Assembly: GCF_029882185.1 (NCBI RefSeq)
Contig: NZ_JAOULD010000013.1
Coordinates: 1 to 42,518 of the forward strand
Length of the DNA: 42,518 nt
Source of the DNA: Candidatus Nitrosopumilus sp.
GTDB lineage: Archaea; Thermoproteota; Nitrososphaeria; Nitrososphaerales; Nitrosopumilaceae
Reading direction: 5' to 3'
Part shown: piece by piece, positions 32,485 to 41,289 of the stretch
Layout: every line of letters starts with the position of its first letter
How positions within the stretch are numbered: position 1 is the first letter of the stretch
The notes under the pieces: generated by a model
Databases searched by the model: none
What the model was told of the DNA's origin: nothing
What the model saw: only the letters and a program-made list of their open reading frames with translations
Program-made: the position numbers and the translations under genes

Positions 32485-33530
32485 GATGCAGAAATTGTTT
32501 TTTCTAAGCTGAAAGAATTTTCTACAAAATATTCTACACGTGTTTTTTTGAATTCGCGAGAACTAAAGAGGATTTGATATTCATCAACATGTATTTGATC
32601 CTGAATTGTTTTTGCCATTTCATGTGCCTCATCATGTGTTTTGCAATGAATCATTGAAAATACATTGTAAGGCCAATCAGCATATGTTGGTCTTTCATAG
32701 CAATGACTTACTTGTGGGAATGAACCAAGAGTTTCACCCACTTTGGAGATTCTATCTTCAGGAACCTTCCATACAATCATACCATTAGCAGTAAAACCAA
32801 CCTGTCTATGTCTTAAGATAGCAGCAAATCTTCGCATGACACCTATGTCTTCATAGTATTTCATTTTTTCAAATAATTCATCCTCAGTAATTCCAAGATT
32901 ATTTGCAGCGTTTACAAAAGGCTCATCAATTATTTCCATATCTTTTTGTAATTCTCGGACAAAGTTTTTGTCTTCTTCAGTTGGAGTAAATTTTACATTT
33001 TTGATTTCTTTTTTCTCTTCACTTGGTGCAACGTCATGTTTTTTCTCATCTACCATGTCAAGTTTAACACCGATTTTGAATAGTTGTAGAGTTGGAAGCA
33101 TTCTTACTTTTTTGATTCCATTTAAAACATTGAATTTTTCAAGTTCTTCTTTCAAATCAGCGCCAGGAGGAACAGCCAAAGTAAACCAGAGATTGAATTG
33201 GTGATCTCGTTCATAATTATGACTAACCCCAGGGTGACGATTAATTTGATTTGCAACATATTCTAATTTATCGTCTTCAATCTCCATTGCCACAAGAGAG
33301 CTAGTATAACCCAGTTTTCTTGTATCAAAAATTGCACTTAGTTGTCTTAGAATACCATTTTCTTTAAGTTGGTTTAATCGTTGTTTGACGTCTTCAGGGG
33401 TAGTATCAAATTTTTTAGCGATAGCATCAAAAGGTCTTGTTACAAGTGGGAAAGTCCACTGAATCTCATTTAGAAGTTCTTTATCAGAATCATCCATAGA
33501 AGTCAATAATTCAAGAACTTGCTCATTCAA
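32481..33530 (-). CDS. ahbA/ahbB: Fused AhbA-AhbB siroheme decarboxylase
   Basis: This 349-residue protein has two Lrp/AsnC-like repeats (about 1-155 and 180-340), each with a winged helix and a RAM-like domain. Each repeat has the active-site pattern of Ahb subunits, with SHNYERDHQFNLWFT in the first and SHCYERPTYADWPYNVFSMIH in the second. In the siroheme-dependent haem route AhbA and AhbB together decarboxylate siroheme to didecarboxysiroheme. Here both lie in one chain. It is divergent from the precorrin-2 dehydrogenase gene. TTG 33530 is the assumed start, and M12 is an alternative. Confidence 0.88.
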   Translation of the reverse strand: MNEQVLELLTSMDDSDKELLNEIQWTFPLVTRPFDAIAKKFDTTPEDVKQRLNQLKENGILRQLSAIFDTRKLGYTSSLVAMEIEDDKLEYVANQINRHPGVSHNYERDHQFNLWFTLAVPPGADLKEELEKFNVLNGIKKVRMLPTLQLFKIGVKLDMVDEKKHDVAPSEEKKEIKNVKFTPTEEDKNFVRELQKDMEIIDEPFVNAANNLGITEDELFEKMKYYEDIGVMRRFAAILRHRQVGFTANGMIVWKVPEDRISKVGETLGSFPQVSHCYERPTYADWPYNVFSMIHCKTHDEAHEMAKTIQDQIHVDEYQILFSSREFKKTRVEYFVENSFSLEKTISAS

Positions 33531-33600
33531 TTAAAAATGTAGCTGGTAGTTTGTGCCTTGATTTTTAATACATAAATAGAAACCGAAGTCCTTTTGATCG

Positions 33601-34254
33601 ATGATAGTTGATCTAAATCTACAGGGTAAAAAAATAATCATCGTTGGAGGGGGAAATGAAGCCCAAAAGAGAATCAATTCAGTAATCAAGCAAGGATGTC
33701 ACATCACAGTAATCAGCGATTCAGTGAATTCACAAATCAACAAACTATCCAAAGCCAAAAAGATCACATTGCGAAAACAAAAAATTTCAGATACAAAATT
33801 TCTTTCAAAACTCAAACCAGATCTAGTAATCACAACAACAGATAACAAGAAAATCAATCAAAAAATTATCAATGATGCCAAAAAGAAAAGAATCATCGCA
33901 TACAGTTCAGATAATCCTGATGAAAGTGACTTTTCTAATCCTGCAATAATTAATTTTGAAAACATGATTCAGATTGCAATTTTTACCGGCGGAAAAAGCC
34001 CTGCAATGTCAAAGAAAATCAAAGACAGATCAGAGGAATTATTCAAAAAAATCATCAGCAAAGAAGACATTGCTCAAATTAAGATCCAAAAAAAAGCAAG
34101 GGAAATGGCCAAAGAGATGATAGCCACTCAAGAGCAAAGAAGAGAATGTTTGCATAGTATCATAAATGATAATGAGATTGATCAGTTAATAAAAGACGGA
34201 CAGGTGAAAAAAGCTGAAAAGCAAGCAATTACAATATTGAGGAATTGGAAATGA
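33601..34254 (+). CDS. Precorrin-2 dehydrogenase / sirohydrochlorin ferrochelatase-like protein
   Basis: This 217-residue Met8/CysG-N-type protein oxidises precorrin-2 with NAD and may insert iron, giving siroheme. The Rossmann motif IIVGGGNEAQKR lies at 13-24, then DLVITTTDNKKIN and FENMIQIAIFTGGKSPAMSKKIKD follow as in Met8. The middle carries the usual dimer and chelation region, though the catalytic Asp was not checked. It heads the hemA-hemB operon. The hemA start codon overlaps its stop (ATGA). Confidence 0.9.
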   Translation: MIVDLNLQGKKIIIVGGGNEAQKRINSVIKQGCHITVISDSVNSQINKLSKAKKITLRKQKISDTKFLSKLKPDLVITTTDNKKINQKIINDAKKKRIIAYSSDNPDESDFSNPAIINFENMIQIAIFTGGKSPAMSKKIKDRSEELFKKIISKEDIAQIKIQKKAREMAKEMIATQEQRRECLHSIINDNEIDQLIKDGQVKKAEKQAITILRNWK

Positions 34255-35516
34255 GTCAAAATATCATCAATGCACGGGTTACTTTTCGTAATTCACCAAT
34301 TCACATTCTAGAACAATTTACGATAAAAGACATAGAAAAAGCATATGAAGAATTCAAAAATCAATCAGGATTGGATGAATGTGTAATCATTCAAACATGT
34401 AACAGAATAGAATTATTTGGAAAATCTAAAACATATGACTCAGATAAAATCAAAAAAACATGGGCAGCAATTACAGGATTAGAAAAAGAAGCATTTAATG
34501 AAAATATTGAATTTGTCGAAAATCAAGAAGCATTACATCATTTGTTGAAATTGACCTCAGGATTAGATTCAATGGTGTTAGGCGAAGAGCAAATTCTAGG
34601 ACAAATAAAAAAATCCATCACATCTGCAAGAGAAGTGAAAGCATCAGGACAGCATCTTAACACATTGTTTGACAAAGCAATCAGAATAGGGACTAGGATT
34701 AGAAACTCAAGTGGAATCGGAGCAGGTGGAATTTCAGTGGGTTCCATGGCAGTAAAGCTTGCAGAAGAGAATATTGATGAATTAAAAACAAAAAAAGTAT
34801 TGTTGATTGGAACTGGAGAAGTATCCACACTAGTTGCAAAGTCATTGCAAAGAAGAGGCTATACTTTTGATGTCACAAGCAGGACATTGGGAAGATCAGA
34901 AGCGTTTTGTGAGACAATGGGAGGGAATCCTATAAAATTTGAAGAGGTTATTTCAGGATTTGACCACTATGATGTAATATTTGTGGCAACAACTGCACCA
35001 TATTTTCTTGTAACAAATGACAGAATTGCAGAAGCTATGAAAAACAAAAACAACGGAATGATGATTTTAGACTTGTCAAATCCCAGAACAGTGGATGAAA
35101 AAGTTGCAACAGTTGGAGGGGTCAAATTGATGAATTTAGATCAAATTGCAGAAATGGTAGAAAAGAACATGAATGCACGATTAAACAAGGTCAAAACCGT
35201 TGAAAATATAATTAATGAAGAAGTATCGGTATTAGAAGCCTCAATGAAAAGACTAGATGCAGAACCACTTGTAACAGACGTGTTCAAGAATATAGAGAAC
35301 CTAAGAGAAAAAGAACTGCAAAAAGCACTTCAAATGCTCAATGAAAAAGATGAAAAGAAAATCAAAATCATTGAAGAACTCACAAAAGCAGTAGTAGAAA
35401 GCATCGTGTCAACTCCAATGAACAATATTAGAAAAGCATCAGAGCAAGGAAACCCTGATGTGGTAGAGTTGGCAGGCAAACTCTTTGACTATAAAAAACA
35501 AAAACAAGTAGACTAG
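34251..35516 (+). CDS. hemA: Glutamyl-tRNA reductase
   Basis: This 421-residue enzyme reduces Glu-tRNA to glutamate-1-semialdehyde, the first committed step of haem synthesis. The nucleophile Cys50 lies in QTCNRIELF. The later LKLTSGLDSMVLGEEQILGQ and the Rossmann segment LLIGTGEVSTLVAKSL follow, with a helical dimer domain at the C-terminus. A frame to TTG 34245 adds two residues, but ATG 34251 gives the standard ATGA overlap with the upstream gene and is preferred. Confidence 0.97.
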   Translation: MSQNIINARVTFRNSPIHILEQFTIKDIEKAYEEFKNQSGLDECVIIQTCNRIELFGKSKTYDSDKIKKTWAAITGLEKEAFNENIEFVENQEALHHLLKLTSGLDSMVLGEEQILGQIKKSITSAREVKASGQHLNTLFDKAIRIGTRIRNSSGIGAGGISVGSMAVKLAEENIDELKTKKVLLIGTGEVSTLVAKSLQRRGYTFDVTSRTLGRSEAFCETMGGNPIKFEEVISGFDHYDVIFVATTAPYFLVTNDRIAEAMKNKNNGMMILDLSNPRTVDEKVATVGGVKLMNLDQIAEMVEKNMNARLNKVKTVENIINEEVSVLEASMKRLDAEPLVTDVFKNIENLREKELQKALQMLNEKDEKKIKIIEELTKAVVESIVSTPMNNIRKASEQGNPDVVELAGKLFDYKKQKQVD

Positions 35517-35546
35517 GATTATATTTTACCTAGAGAGAATTTTATC

Positions 35547-36527
35547 ATGTCATTTCCAACTAGACGTCTTCGTAGATTAAGGACATCTGATAAAATGAGA
35601 GAATTAGTTCAAGAAATAACTCTTTCTCCAAAAGATTTCATCTGTCCAGTATTTGTTCAAGAAGATTTGAGTGAAAGGGTCAAAGTTGAATCAATGTCAG
35701 AAATCGAAAGACTGCCATTAAAGGATGTGAATGAGGAGGTGAGTACAATAATAGATTTAGGAATACCTGCAATCATGCTTTTTGGAATTCCAACTAAAAA
35801 AGATGAAGTAGGAACTTCAGCTTTTGATGATAACGGAATTGTTCAAAAAGCAATTGTACAGATCAGGGAAAAATTTGGAGATAAAATAGTAATAATGGCA
35901 GATGTTTGTCTTTGTCAATTTACATCAACAGGTCATTGTGGAATTATTCAGGGAAATAAAATCGATAATGATATCAGTTTAGAAACACTTGCAAAAATTG
36001 CAGTAAGTCAAGCAAAGGCAGGTGTGGATACAGTATCACCATCAGCAATGATGGATGGTCAAGTTGCAGCAATACGAAAAGCACTTGACGATGAAGGATT
36101 TACAGATGTTTCAATAATGTCACACTCTGCAAAACATCGTTCAAACTTTTACTCACCATTTAGAGATGCTGCTGAATGTGCACCAAAATTTGGAGATAGA
36201 AAAACATACCAAGTTCCATTTACAAATGCCAGAGAAGCAATGATGGAAGTAGAAACAGACATTGATGAGGGAGTAGACATTGTAATGATTAAACCAGCAT
36301 TATCATATTTGGATTTAATTGCAGAGACAAGAAGAAAATACAATGTTCCAGTTTCAGCTTATAGTGTTTCTGGAGAATATGCTCTAGTAAAAGCTGCATC
36401 CCAATTAGGATATGTAAATGAGAAAGACATCACATTAGAAATTCTACATTCAATTAAAAGAGCAGGAGCAGACATGATCGTAACATATTTTGCAAAATCA
36501 GCTTCAAGATTCCTTCAAGAATCATGA
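35547..36527 (+). CDS. hemB: Delta-aminolevulinic acid dehydratase (porphobilinogen synthase)
   Basis: This 326-residue enzyme condenses two aminolevulinate molecules. The Cys-rich zinc site (Cys121, Cys123, Cys131 in DVCLCQFTSTGHCG) marks it as the zinc-dependent type. The Schiff-base lysines are Lys196 (SAKHRSNFYSPF) and Lys249 (MIKPALSYLD). ATG 35547 begins 30 bases after hemA. The stop overlaps the next gene by four bases (ATGA). Confidence 0.97.
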   Translation: MSFPTRRLRRLRTSDKMRELVQEITLSPKDFICPVFVQEDLSERVKVESMSEIERLPLKDVNEEVSTIIDLGIPAIMLFGIPTKKDEVGTSAFDDNGIVQKAIVQIREKFGDKIVIMADVCLCQFTSTGHCGIIQGNKIDNDISLETLAKIAVSQAKAGVDTVSPSAMMDGQVAAIRKALDDEGFTDVSIMSHSAKHRSNFYSPFRDAAECAPKFGDRKTYQVPFTNAREAMMEVETDIDEGVDIVMIKPALSYLDLIAETRRKYNVPVSAYSVSGEYALVKAASQLGYVNEKDITLEILHSIKRAGADMIVTYFAKSASRFLQES

Positions 36528-36835
36528 GAAACGACGAACGTTTTGAGATTCAGAGAGCATTTGATTTAATGCCACATGTAATAGGTGCAAGCTGGACTGC
36601 GGTTTGGTTTAGAATGAAAGGAATCAAAAAACCAACCAGAGAAGAATTCAGAGATAAAGCTATAGAATATTTGCAATTAGCCGAGCCCATCTTTGACTCT
36701 TACCCAAAAGAAGAAGAATTTGCAGAAATTATCAAATACATCGGATTTAGAAAGAATGAAGAATATGAGAAAATCAAAGCAGGAGAAAACAAAGAGATTG
36801 AAACACGCTACGACAGATACATAGATTATGGCTAA
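36524..36835 (+). CDS. Small helical protein at the end of the hem operon
   Basis: This 103-residue protein is helical and charged (FEIQRAFDLMPHVIGASWTAVWFRMKG, then EEFRDKAIEYLQLAEPIFDSY). Its ATG overlaps the hemB stop, so it belongs to the operon. I do not recognise it. A link to haem synthesis follows only from position. Confidence 0.65.
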   Translation: MRNDERFEIQRAFDLMPHVIGASWTAVWFRMKGIKKPTREEFRDKAIEYLQLAEPIFDSYPKEEEFAEIIKYIGFRKNEEYEKIKAGENKEIETRYDRYIDYG

Positions 36836-36843
36836 AATTGAAA

Positions 36844-37682
36844 TTATTCTAACACAATCAAAGTGCCTGTCATCATAGTATGATCAGGGTCACAATACAA
36901 TTTGTCTGGATTGTACGGCAGACCACAATAGAATGTAAAAACACCTGGAGTATCTGCAACAAAAGTTACAATATCTGTTCCTTCTCTTGGTTCAAGCATT
37001 TCGGAATTTACACCAAATTTTGGAATTGATAATGTGTGTGCATGCTTTCTTGGATTAGTAATCTCAAGAACCACAGTATCGCCTTGATTAACAATTATGA
37101 TATTTGGTTCCCATCTGTGTGTTCCACAAATGCTATTGCTTCTTTTCCACCTTCATTTTCGACTTCGGCATAGAACTCTACTTCTTCCATACTGATTTGG
37201 AATGTTCTAGTTTGAGGATCTTCATTAACAGGAATTGTTTGAGAAGATTGAGAACTCATCATTCCTTGACCCATCATGTCTGGACTCATCATGTGACCAC
37301 CCATCATATTTCCATTCATCATCATGTTGCTTCCCATCATCATGTTCATCATGTCTTGATTTGTCATCATGGAATCTATCATTCCTTGATGATTCATCAT
37401 TTGATTCATCATCTGCTGTTGCATTTGAGGATCATTCATCATGGTGTTCATCATTGGCCCCATCATCTGATTCATGTGTTGAGGATTAGACATCATCATA
37501 TCATGCATTTGTTGCATTGATTGAGGATCATTCATTATAGTATTCATCTACTGGTTCATGTATTGAGAATCATTCATCATTGGCATTGTAGAAGTTGTTG
37601 ATTGTAAAGCAACATAACCTATTCCTATACCTGCAAAAAATATACCAACGGCTACTCCAATTAAAATTCCCTGGTTAACCAA
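36844..37682 (-). pseudogene. Met-rich cupredoxin gene, disrupted
   Basis: Restored, this gene encodes a signal anchor from TTG 37682 (VNQGILIGVAVGIFFAGIGIGYVA), a Met/Asn/Gln-rich stretch, and a C-terminal blue-copper domain with NPRKHAHTLSI, FYCGLPYNPDKLYCDPDHTMM, and so Cys, His and Met ligands. A TAG at 37548-37550 (in place of a sense codon, possibly CAG) interrupts the Met-rich part. An extra dinucleotide in a TGTGTGT run (37116-37122) shifts the frame in the copper domain. A TATA-like ATTTTTAA is 25 nt before the TTG. Confidence 0.75.
37240..37560 (-). repeat. Low-complexity Met-rich coding repeat
   Basis: The minus strand codes for imperfect repeats of Met, Asn, Gln, Asp and Ser in groups such as MMNTMMNDPQ. 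On the plus strand this is an ATCAT-rich run. Met-rich regions bind copper(I) in other proteins. The periodicity is irregular, with no exact unit. Confidence 0.6.
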
Positions 37683-37782
37683 TAGAATGTATTTGAATTT
37701 TTAACATATTAGGTTGTTGAGCATAATCAAAAATGATTCTAAAAATCTAGAACGAATTTTATGTCTAAAAGATCTGAATTAG

Positions 37783-39408
37783 TCAACCTATCCCTTTTGC
37801 AATCCCATCTCGTCTTACTTCTGCAATTCCTTGAAATCCTTTGGAACTTTGTTTTTTAATTACGGCATGAATTGCGCCATGATAATATGAATAAGATTCT
37901 TTTAATTCTATTTTATACCCTAGTTCTGCTAAATAAGGAATTATACGATCATTAAATCGTTCTGCTTCTATGGTAATTTTGCCATCAACGGTACAATGAA
38001 TTCTTGGTTTGTCCATGGCATCATTTGGGCTAAGGCCTGAATCAATCATAGATGATATGAATTGGGCAGTTACAGTAGGGATTCTATCACTGCCAGGTGT
38101 TCCAAGAGTCATCCAAGATTTGTTTTTGTGAAACAATATAATAGGAGCAACTGATGTCCAAGGACTTGAATTTGGACGCAAATAATGAGGGTAATTGATA
38201 TTTTCATATTCAAAAGATGACATATAGCAATTATACAAAAACCCCAAACCGTCTGCTGCAGCTTTTGAACCATATACTAATTCAACAGATTGAGTAATTC
38301 CTGCAGAATTGCCTTCATCATCCATTACAGAAAGATGTGTAGTATCCTCATCATGGAATTTTACATTATTGTTGGATATCTGGATTCCATCAATGATTGA
38401 TTCGGATAAATGTTTGAGAAAAGACTTGTCAAATAATAATTTGTCATCAATTTGTTTGTATGTAGCTACATCATATGGACGTTGAGTACGAAATGAAAGA
38501 GATCTCCTGAATGTTTCTACCTAGTGATAAAATTCCAACCTGTTGTTTTTGATGGTGTTAGTAGGAAGTTGATTTAGTAGCATCAAAATAAGCAGCAATA
38601 TTCTGCCCACTGCGGGAGGAGGAAATGTTTTGACTGTCATGTTCCTGTGTTTTCCAACAAGGGGTTCACGTTCAATTATTTTTGGAATTAAAACTAGATC
38701 CTCTTCTCGCAGTAATCCATTATTTTTTTGCATGTCAGCATCTATCATTTTCGGAATTTTTCCATGATAAAATGATCTATATCTGTTTTCAGCAAGATAT
38801 GTCAATAATTCTGCCAAATCATCTTGGACAAAAAGATCTTTTGTGTCGTAAGGTGTTGTTCCATCTTTGAGAAAATACTTTGCTCCAGATTGAGACTTTA
38901 CTTTGTTAAAACTTTCTAGTTCACGTTGTTGCAAATCATGTTGAAGTGCTGTAATTCTGTATCCTTTTTTTGCAATCCTTATTGCAGGTTTTAGTATTTG
39001 AGCCCATTCAAGATTACCATATTTCTCATTCAAAAACCCCATAACTGCAACAGTGCTAGGAACTGTTGTGGACTTGTAGCCTATTGATCTATCCAATTTA
39101 TTTTTGAATTTACTAGGTAAAGCTAAAGAAGGAGCCCTAGTAGAGCCATCTATGCAAATTGTCTTTCCATTAATGTGAATTATTCCCATGGATTGACCTC
39201 CTATTCCAGAAGATTGAGGCTCACATACGCCTAATGCCAGAGCAGTGGCACATGCAGCATCGATTGCATTTCCGCCTTTTTTGAGCATTTCAACGCCTGC
39301 ATTTGTGGCATCAGGAAAGGCAGATGAAACCATCCCTTTTTTAGATTCTGAGAATTTATGATTACTAGTAGCCTGAAAAGATTTTTCAATTTTTTCTAAT
39401 AGATTCAA
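37783..39408 (-). pseudogene. Gamma-glutamyltransferase gene with one in-frame TAG
   Basis: The family sequence is continuous over about 540 codons from TTG 39408 (KKGMVSSAFPDATNAGVEML, GIGGQSMGIIHI, KTFPPPAVGRILLL) to the C-terminal subunit. A single TAG at 38521-38523 splits it, and the reading frame resumes without a shift (VETFRRSLSFRTQRPYD). The predicted self-cleavage Thr lies in DTTHLSVMD (38338-38343), downstream of the TAG. No other lesion was found. Such enzymes process glutathione-like gamma-glutamyl bonds at the cell surface. No signal peptide is evident. Confidence 0.75.
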
Positions 39409-39485
39409 TTGATTATTTCAAATTTTTAACTTATAACAATATTTTCATCAAAAATTATCAAATTTAGATAAGAGTTTTGATAAGG

Positions 39486-40112
39486 TCAGGTAGAAATTTC
39501 CTTTCTAAATTGTTTTAGAAATTCCCTGAGCACTTTAGTTCGCTTTTTTGCCTCAATTCTACCGGATTTTGTATTCATTAGTGAATCTAGTTTTAGTAAT
39601 TTTTGATAAAAATGATCCACAATCCATGTTTTGTCATCAGGAGATCTTGTTTTACAAAAAGGATCATTGAAATTGTAAAAAGGTCTTTTAAGAGAACCCC
39701 CTGTTGCAAAAACTCTTGCAATACCAATTGCACCAATAGCATCTAGTCGGTCAGCATCCTGGAGGATTTTTCCTTCAATTGTAAGAGGTTTTTTGTTTTG
39801 TGAAAAACTATGATCACGTATTGCTTCAGAAACAATAATTATTTCATTTTTAGAGAAATTGTATTTTTTTAAAATTTGTTCTGCTTTTTTTGCGCTATGA
39901 ATTGAAGATAATTTAGAACGTTTGTCAGATTTTGAATACGAAACAATGTCATGTAATAGTACTGCACAGAGGACTAATTTTTCATTTGCTTTTTCTTTTT
40001 TACATATTTTTTGAGCATTTTTGTACACTCTCATCACATGTTCAAAATCATGTGCAGAATCATTATCCATGATTTTTTTTACTTTATATTTTATAGAATC
40101 AATATCTTTCAT
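39486..40112 (-). CDS. HD-domain phosphohydrolase
   Basis: This 208-residue protein has the HD superfamily metal motif with His in AHDFEHVMRVYKNA, the HD pair in LLHDIVSYSK, and later DADRLDAIGAIGIAR, as in the YedJ/YpgQ-type hydrolases. It probably acts on phosphorylated nucleotides or similar substrates, but the substrate is unknown. ATG 40112 immediately follows the stop of the upstream DedA-type gene (zero gap), so the two form an operon. Confidence 0.9.
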   Translation of the reverse strand: MKDIDSIKYKVKKIMDNDSAHDFEHVMRVYKNAQKICKKEKANEKLVLCAVLLHDIVSYSKSDKRSKLSSIHSAKKAEQILKKYNFSKNEIIIVSEAIRDHSFSQNKKPLTIEGKILQDADRLDAIGAIGIARVFATGGSLKRPFYNFNDPFCKTRSPDDKTWIVDHFYQKLLKLDSLMNTKSGRIEAKKRTKVLREFLKQFRKEIST

Positions 40113-40733
40113 CTAAAATCTCCAAATTTTTGGTTTGACAAATTTTATTTTTCTTTGAGTTATTAAAAGAGTCCAATTGATAGATGCAAAAAGAATAATC
40201 AATGCTACGCCCGCACCATCAATCAATAAAATTCCAATTAGACGATCCTCAAACAATTCTAAGAAGGGGGTCAAAATAGCATTACCAGAATAAATCATGA
40301 CAACATATGAGATAGTTCTGCCAAACCAAAATCCTACATAGATACCCAAACTTTTTGCACGCATTAGACCATATGCGATAAACAACATATTACTTGGAAG
40401 TGGAGTTGCTCCAAACAGAAAAGATGCAATCATATAACCATATTTTTTTCGGTTCAGATAATCACCAATCACATCAAGATTAGTTTTTTGTTCTTCTGCA
40501 ACAAATCTTCTAAAGAGAACACTGATCTGCTTTAGAACAAATCTTCCAAGCGTAGCTCCTGTAGCTCCAACCATAGCAAGGATTACAACATTCAAAGTTG
40601 GATCAAGCAGATAAAATGAAGTCAAGATGATCCAGCTTGGGGGCATCAAAATTGGAGAGGCATTTACTCCAATTAGTACAAGGAAAACTCCAAAATATGA
40701 AAATTTTCCAAAAATTTCAAAAACATCTAACAT
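40113..40733 (-). CDS. DedA/VTT-like membrane protein
   Basis: This 206-residue protein has about five hydrophobic helices. It has the polar PLPSNMLFIAYGLMRA loop (about 114-129) and a start region GVNASPILMPPSWIIL, the paired loops of the VTT fold. It resembles the protein at 15684-16316 and is its likely paralogue. A lipid-related transport role is inferred from the family. ATG 40733 is the start. Confidence 0.85.
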   Translation of the reverse strand: MLDVFEIFGKFSYFGVFLVLIGVNASPILMPPSWIILTSFYLLDPTLNVVILAMVGATGATLGRFVLKQISVLFRRFVAEEQKTNLDVIGDYLNRKKYGYMIASFLFGATPLPSNMLFIAYGLMRAKSLGIYVGFWFGRTISYVVMIYSGNAILTPFLELFEDRLIGILLIDGAGVALIILFASINWTLLITQRKIKFVKPKIWRF

Positions 40734-40887
40734 CTTTCAAAAAATGTACTCTTTTTTTGCTTCTAAACCCTTGGATTTTAAAACAGTCATGAAAAAATTT
40801 TATTATGATCTAAAAAATTATAAAAATTACATCTTTTTTGAAACAATGATCATGTATTGTAAAAAATTGGATCAATCATGCAATATC

Positions 40888-40895
40888 CTTATAAG
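40888..40895 (+). promoter_or_regulatory. TATA-like box for the zinc-finger gene at 40917
   Basis: CTTATAAG lies about 25 nt before the ATG at 40917, the right distance for a leaderless transcript. It is among the cleanest such boxes in the window. Confidence 0.5.
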
Positions 40896-40916
40896 TAATT
40901 TATGCCTAATCTGACC

Positions 40917-41039
40917 ATGTCAGAGATGGTTTGGAAATGTTTTAGATGCAATTTATCATTCAAAGACGATCAAGTTGCTAAAATGCACAAGGATATTTCA
41001 GACCATTCGATTACAAGAGTAAAGACAATTGTCGCATAA
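40917..41039 (+). CDS. Tiny C2H2-type zinc-finger protein (40 residues)
   Basis: The frame from ATG 40917 encodes WKCFRCNLSF and MHKDISDHS: Cys-x2-Cys, then two His, with the hydrophobic Phe of a classical finger. A basic tail follows. A clean TATA box 25 nt upstream supports expression. The design matches the frame at 16785, so it probably represents a family of one-finger proteins. Confidence 0.6.
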   Translation: MSEMVWKCFRCNLSFKDDQVAKMHKDISDHSITRVKTIVA

Positions 41040-41083
41040 TTTCTAAAATTTTATAATAATTGACAATTTTAATTAAAATTTAA

Positions 41084-41184
41084 TGCAGAGGGTGGGATTT
41101 GAACCCACGAACTCCTGAGAGAAGGGATTTCCTATTTTATGGATCTTGAGTCCCTCTCGGTTGACCGGGCTTCGATACCTCTGC
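41084..41184 (-). tRNA. tRNA-Leu (CAA) with a 16-nt intron
   Basis: On the minus strand the acceptor GCAGAGG pairs with CCTCTGC, with an A discriminator; CCA is not encoded. The T stem is GTGGG/CCCAC with loop TTCAAAT. The anticodon loop CTCAAG-A gives CAA (plus positions 41146-41148, reading TTG codons). After position 37 a 16-nt intron lies at 41129-41144; exon 2 resumes at ATCCCT, which closes the AGGGA stem. A long variable arm fits Leu. EndA in this window should remove the intron. Confidence 0.92.
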
Positions 41185-41289
41185 AATGAGAGGGGGTATG
41201 GACCAATATTTCTCGATTACTATTTTAACAAATCTACAATCTGATCCATTATTTTGATAATTTTTTAACAAAGCTTTTAATCGTGTGAA

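Noticed and set aside
37104-37520. Long His/Leu-rich frame on the plus strand across the Met-rich gene
   Set aside because: It is the mirror of the ATG-rich coding repeat on the minus strand (CAT/ATG complement), with no plausible start or family.
38521-38523. TAG as a recoded sense codon (for example pyrrolysine)
   Set aside because: Many intact genes in the window end at TAG, no pyl genes are seen, and the cupredoxin also has a frameshift, so ordinary disruption is more likely.
40740-40885. AT-rich stretch as a possible replication origin
   Set aside because: No origin-recognition-like repeats or cdc6 gene are nearby; plain AT content does not suffice.
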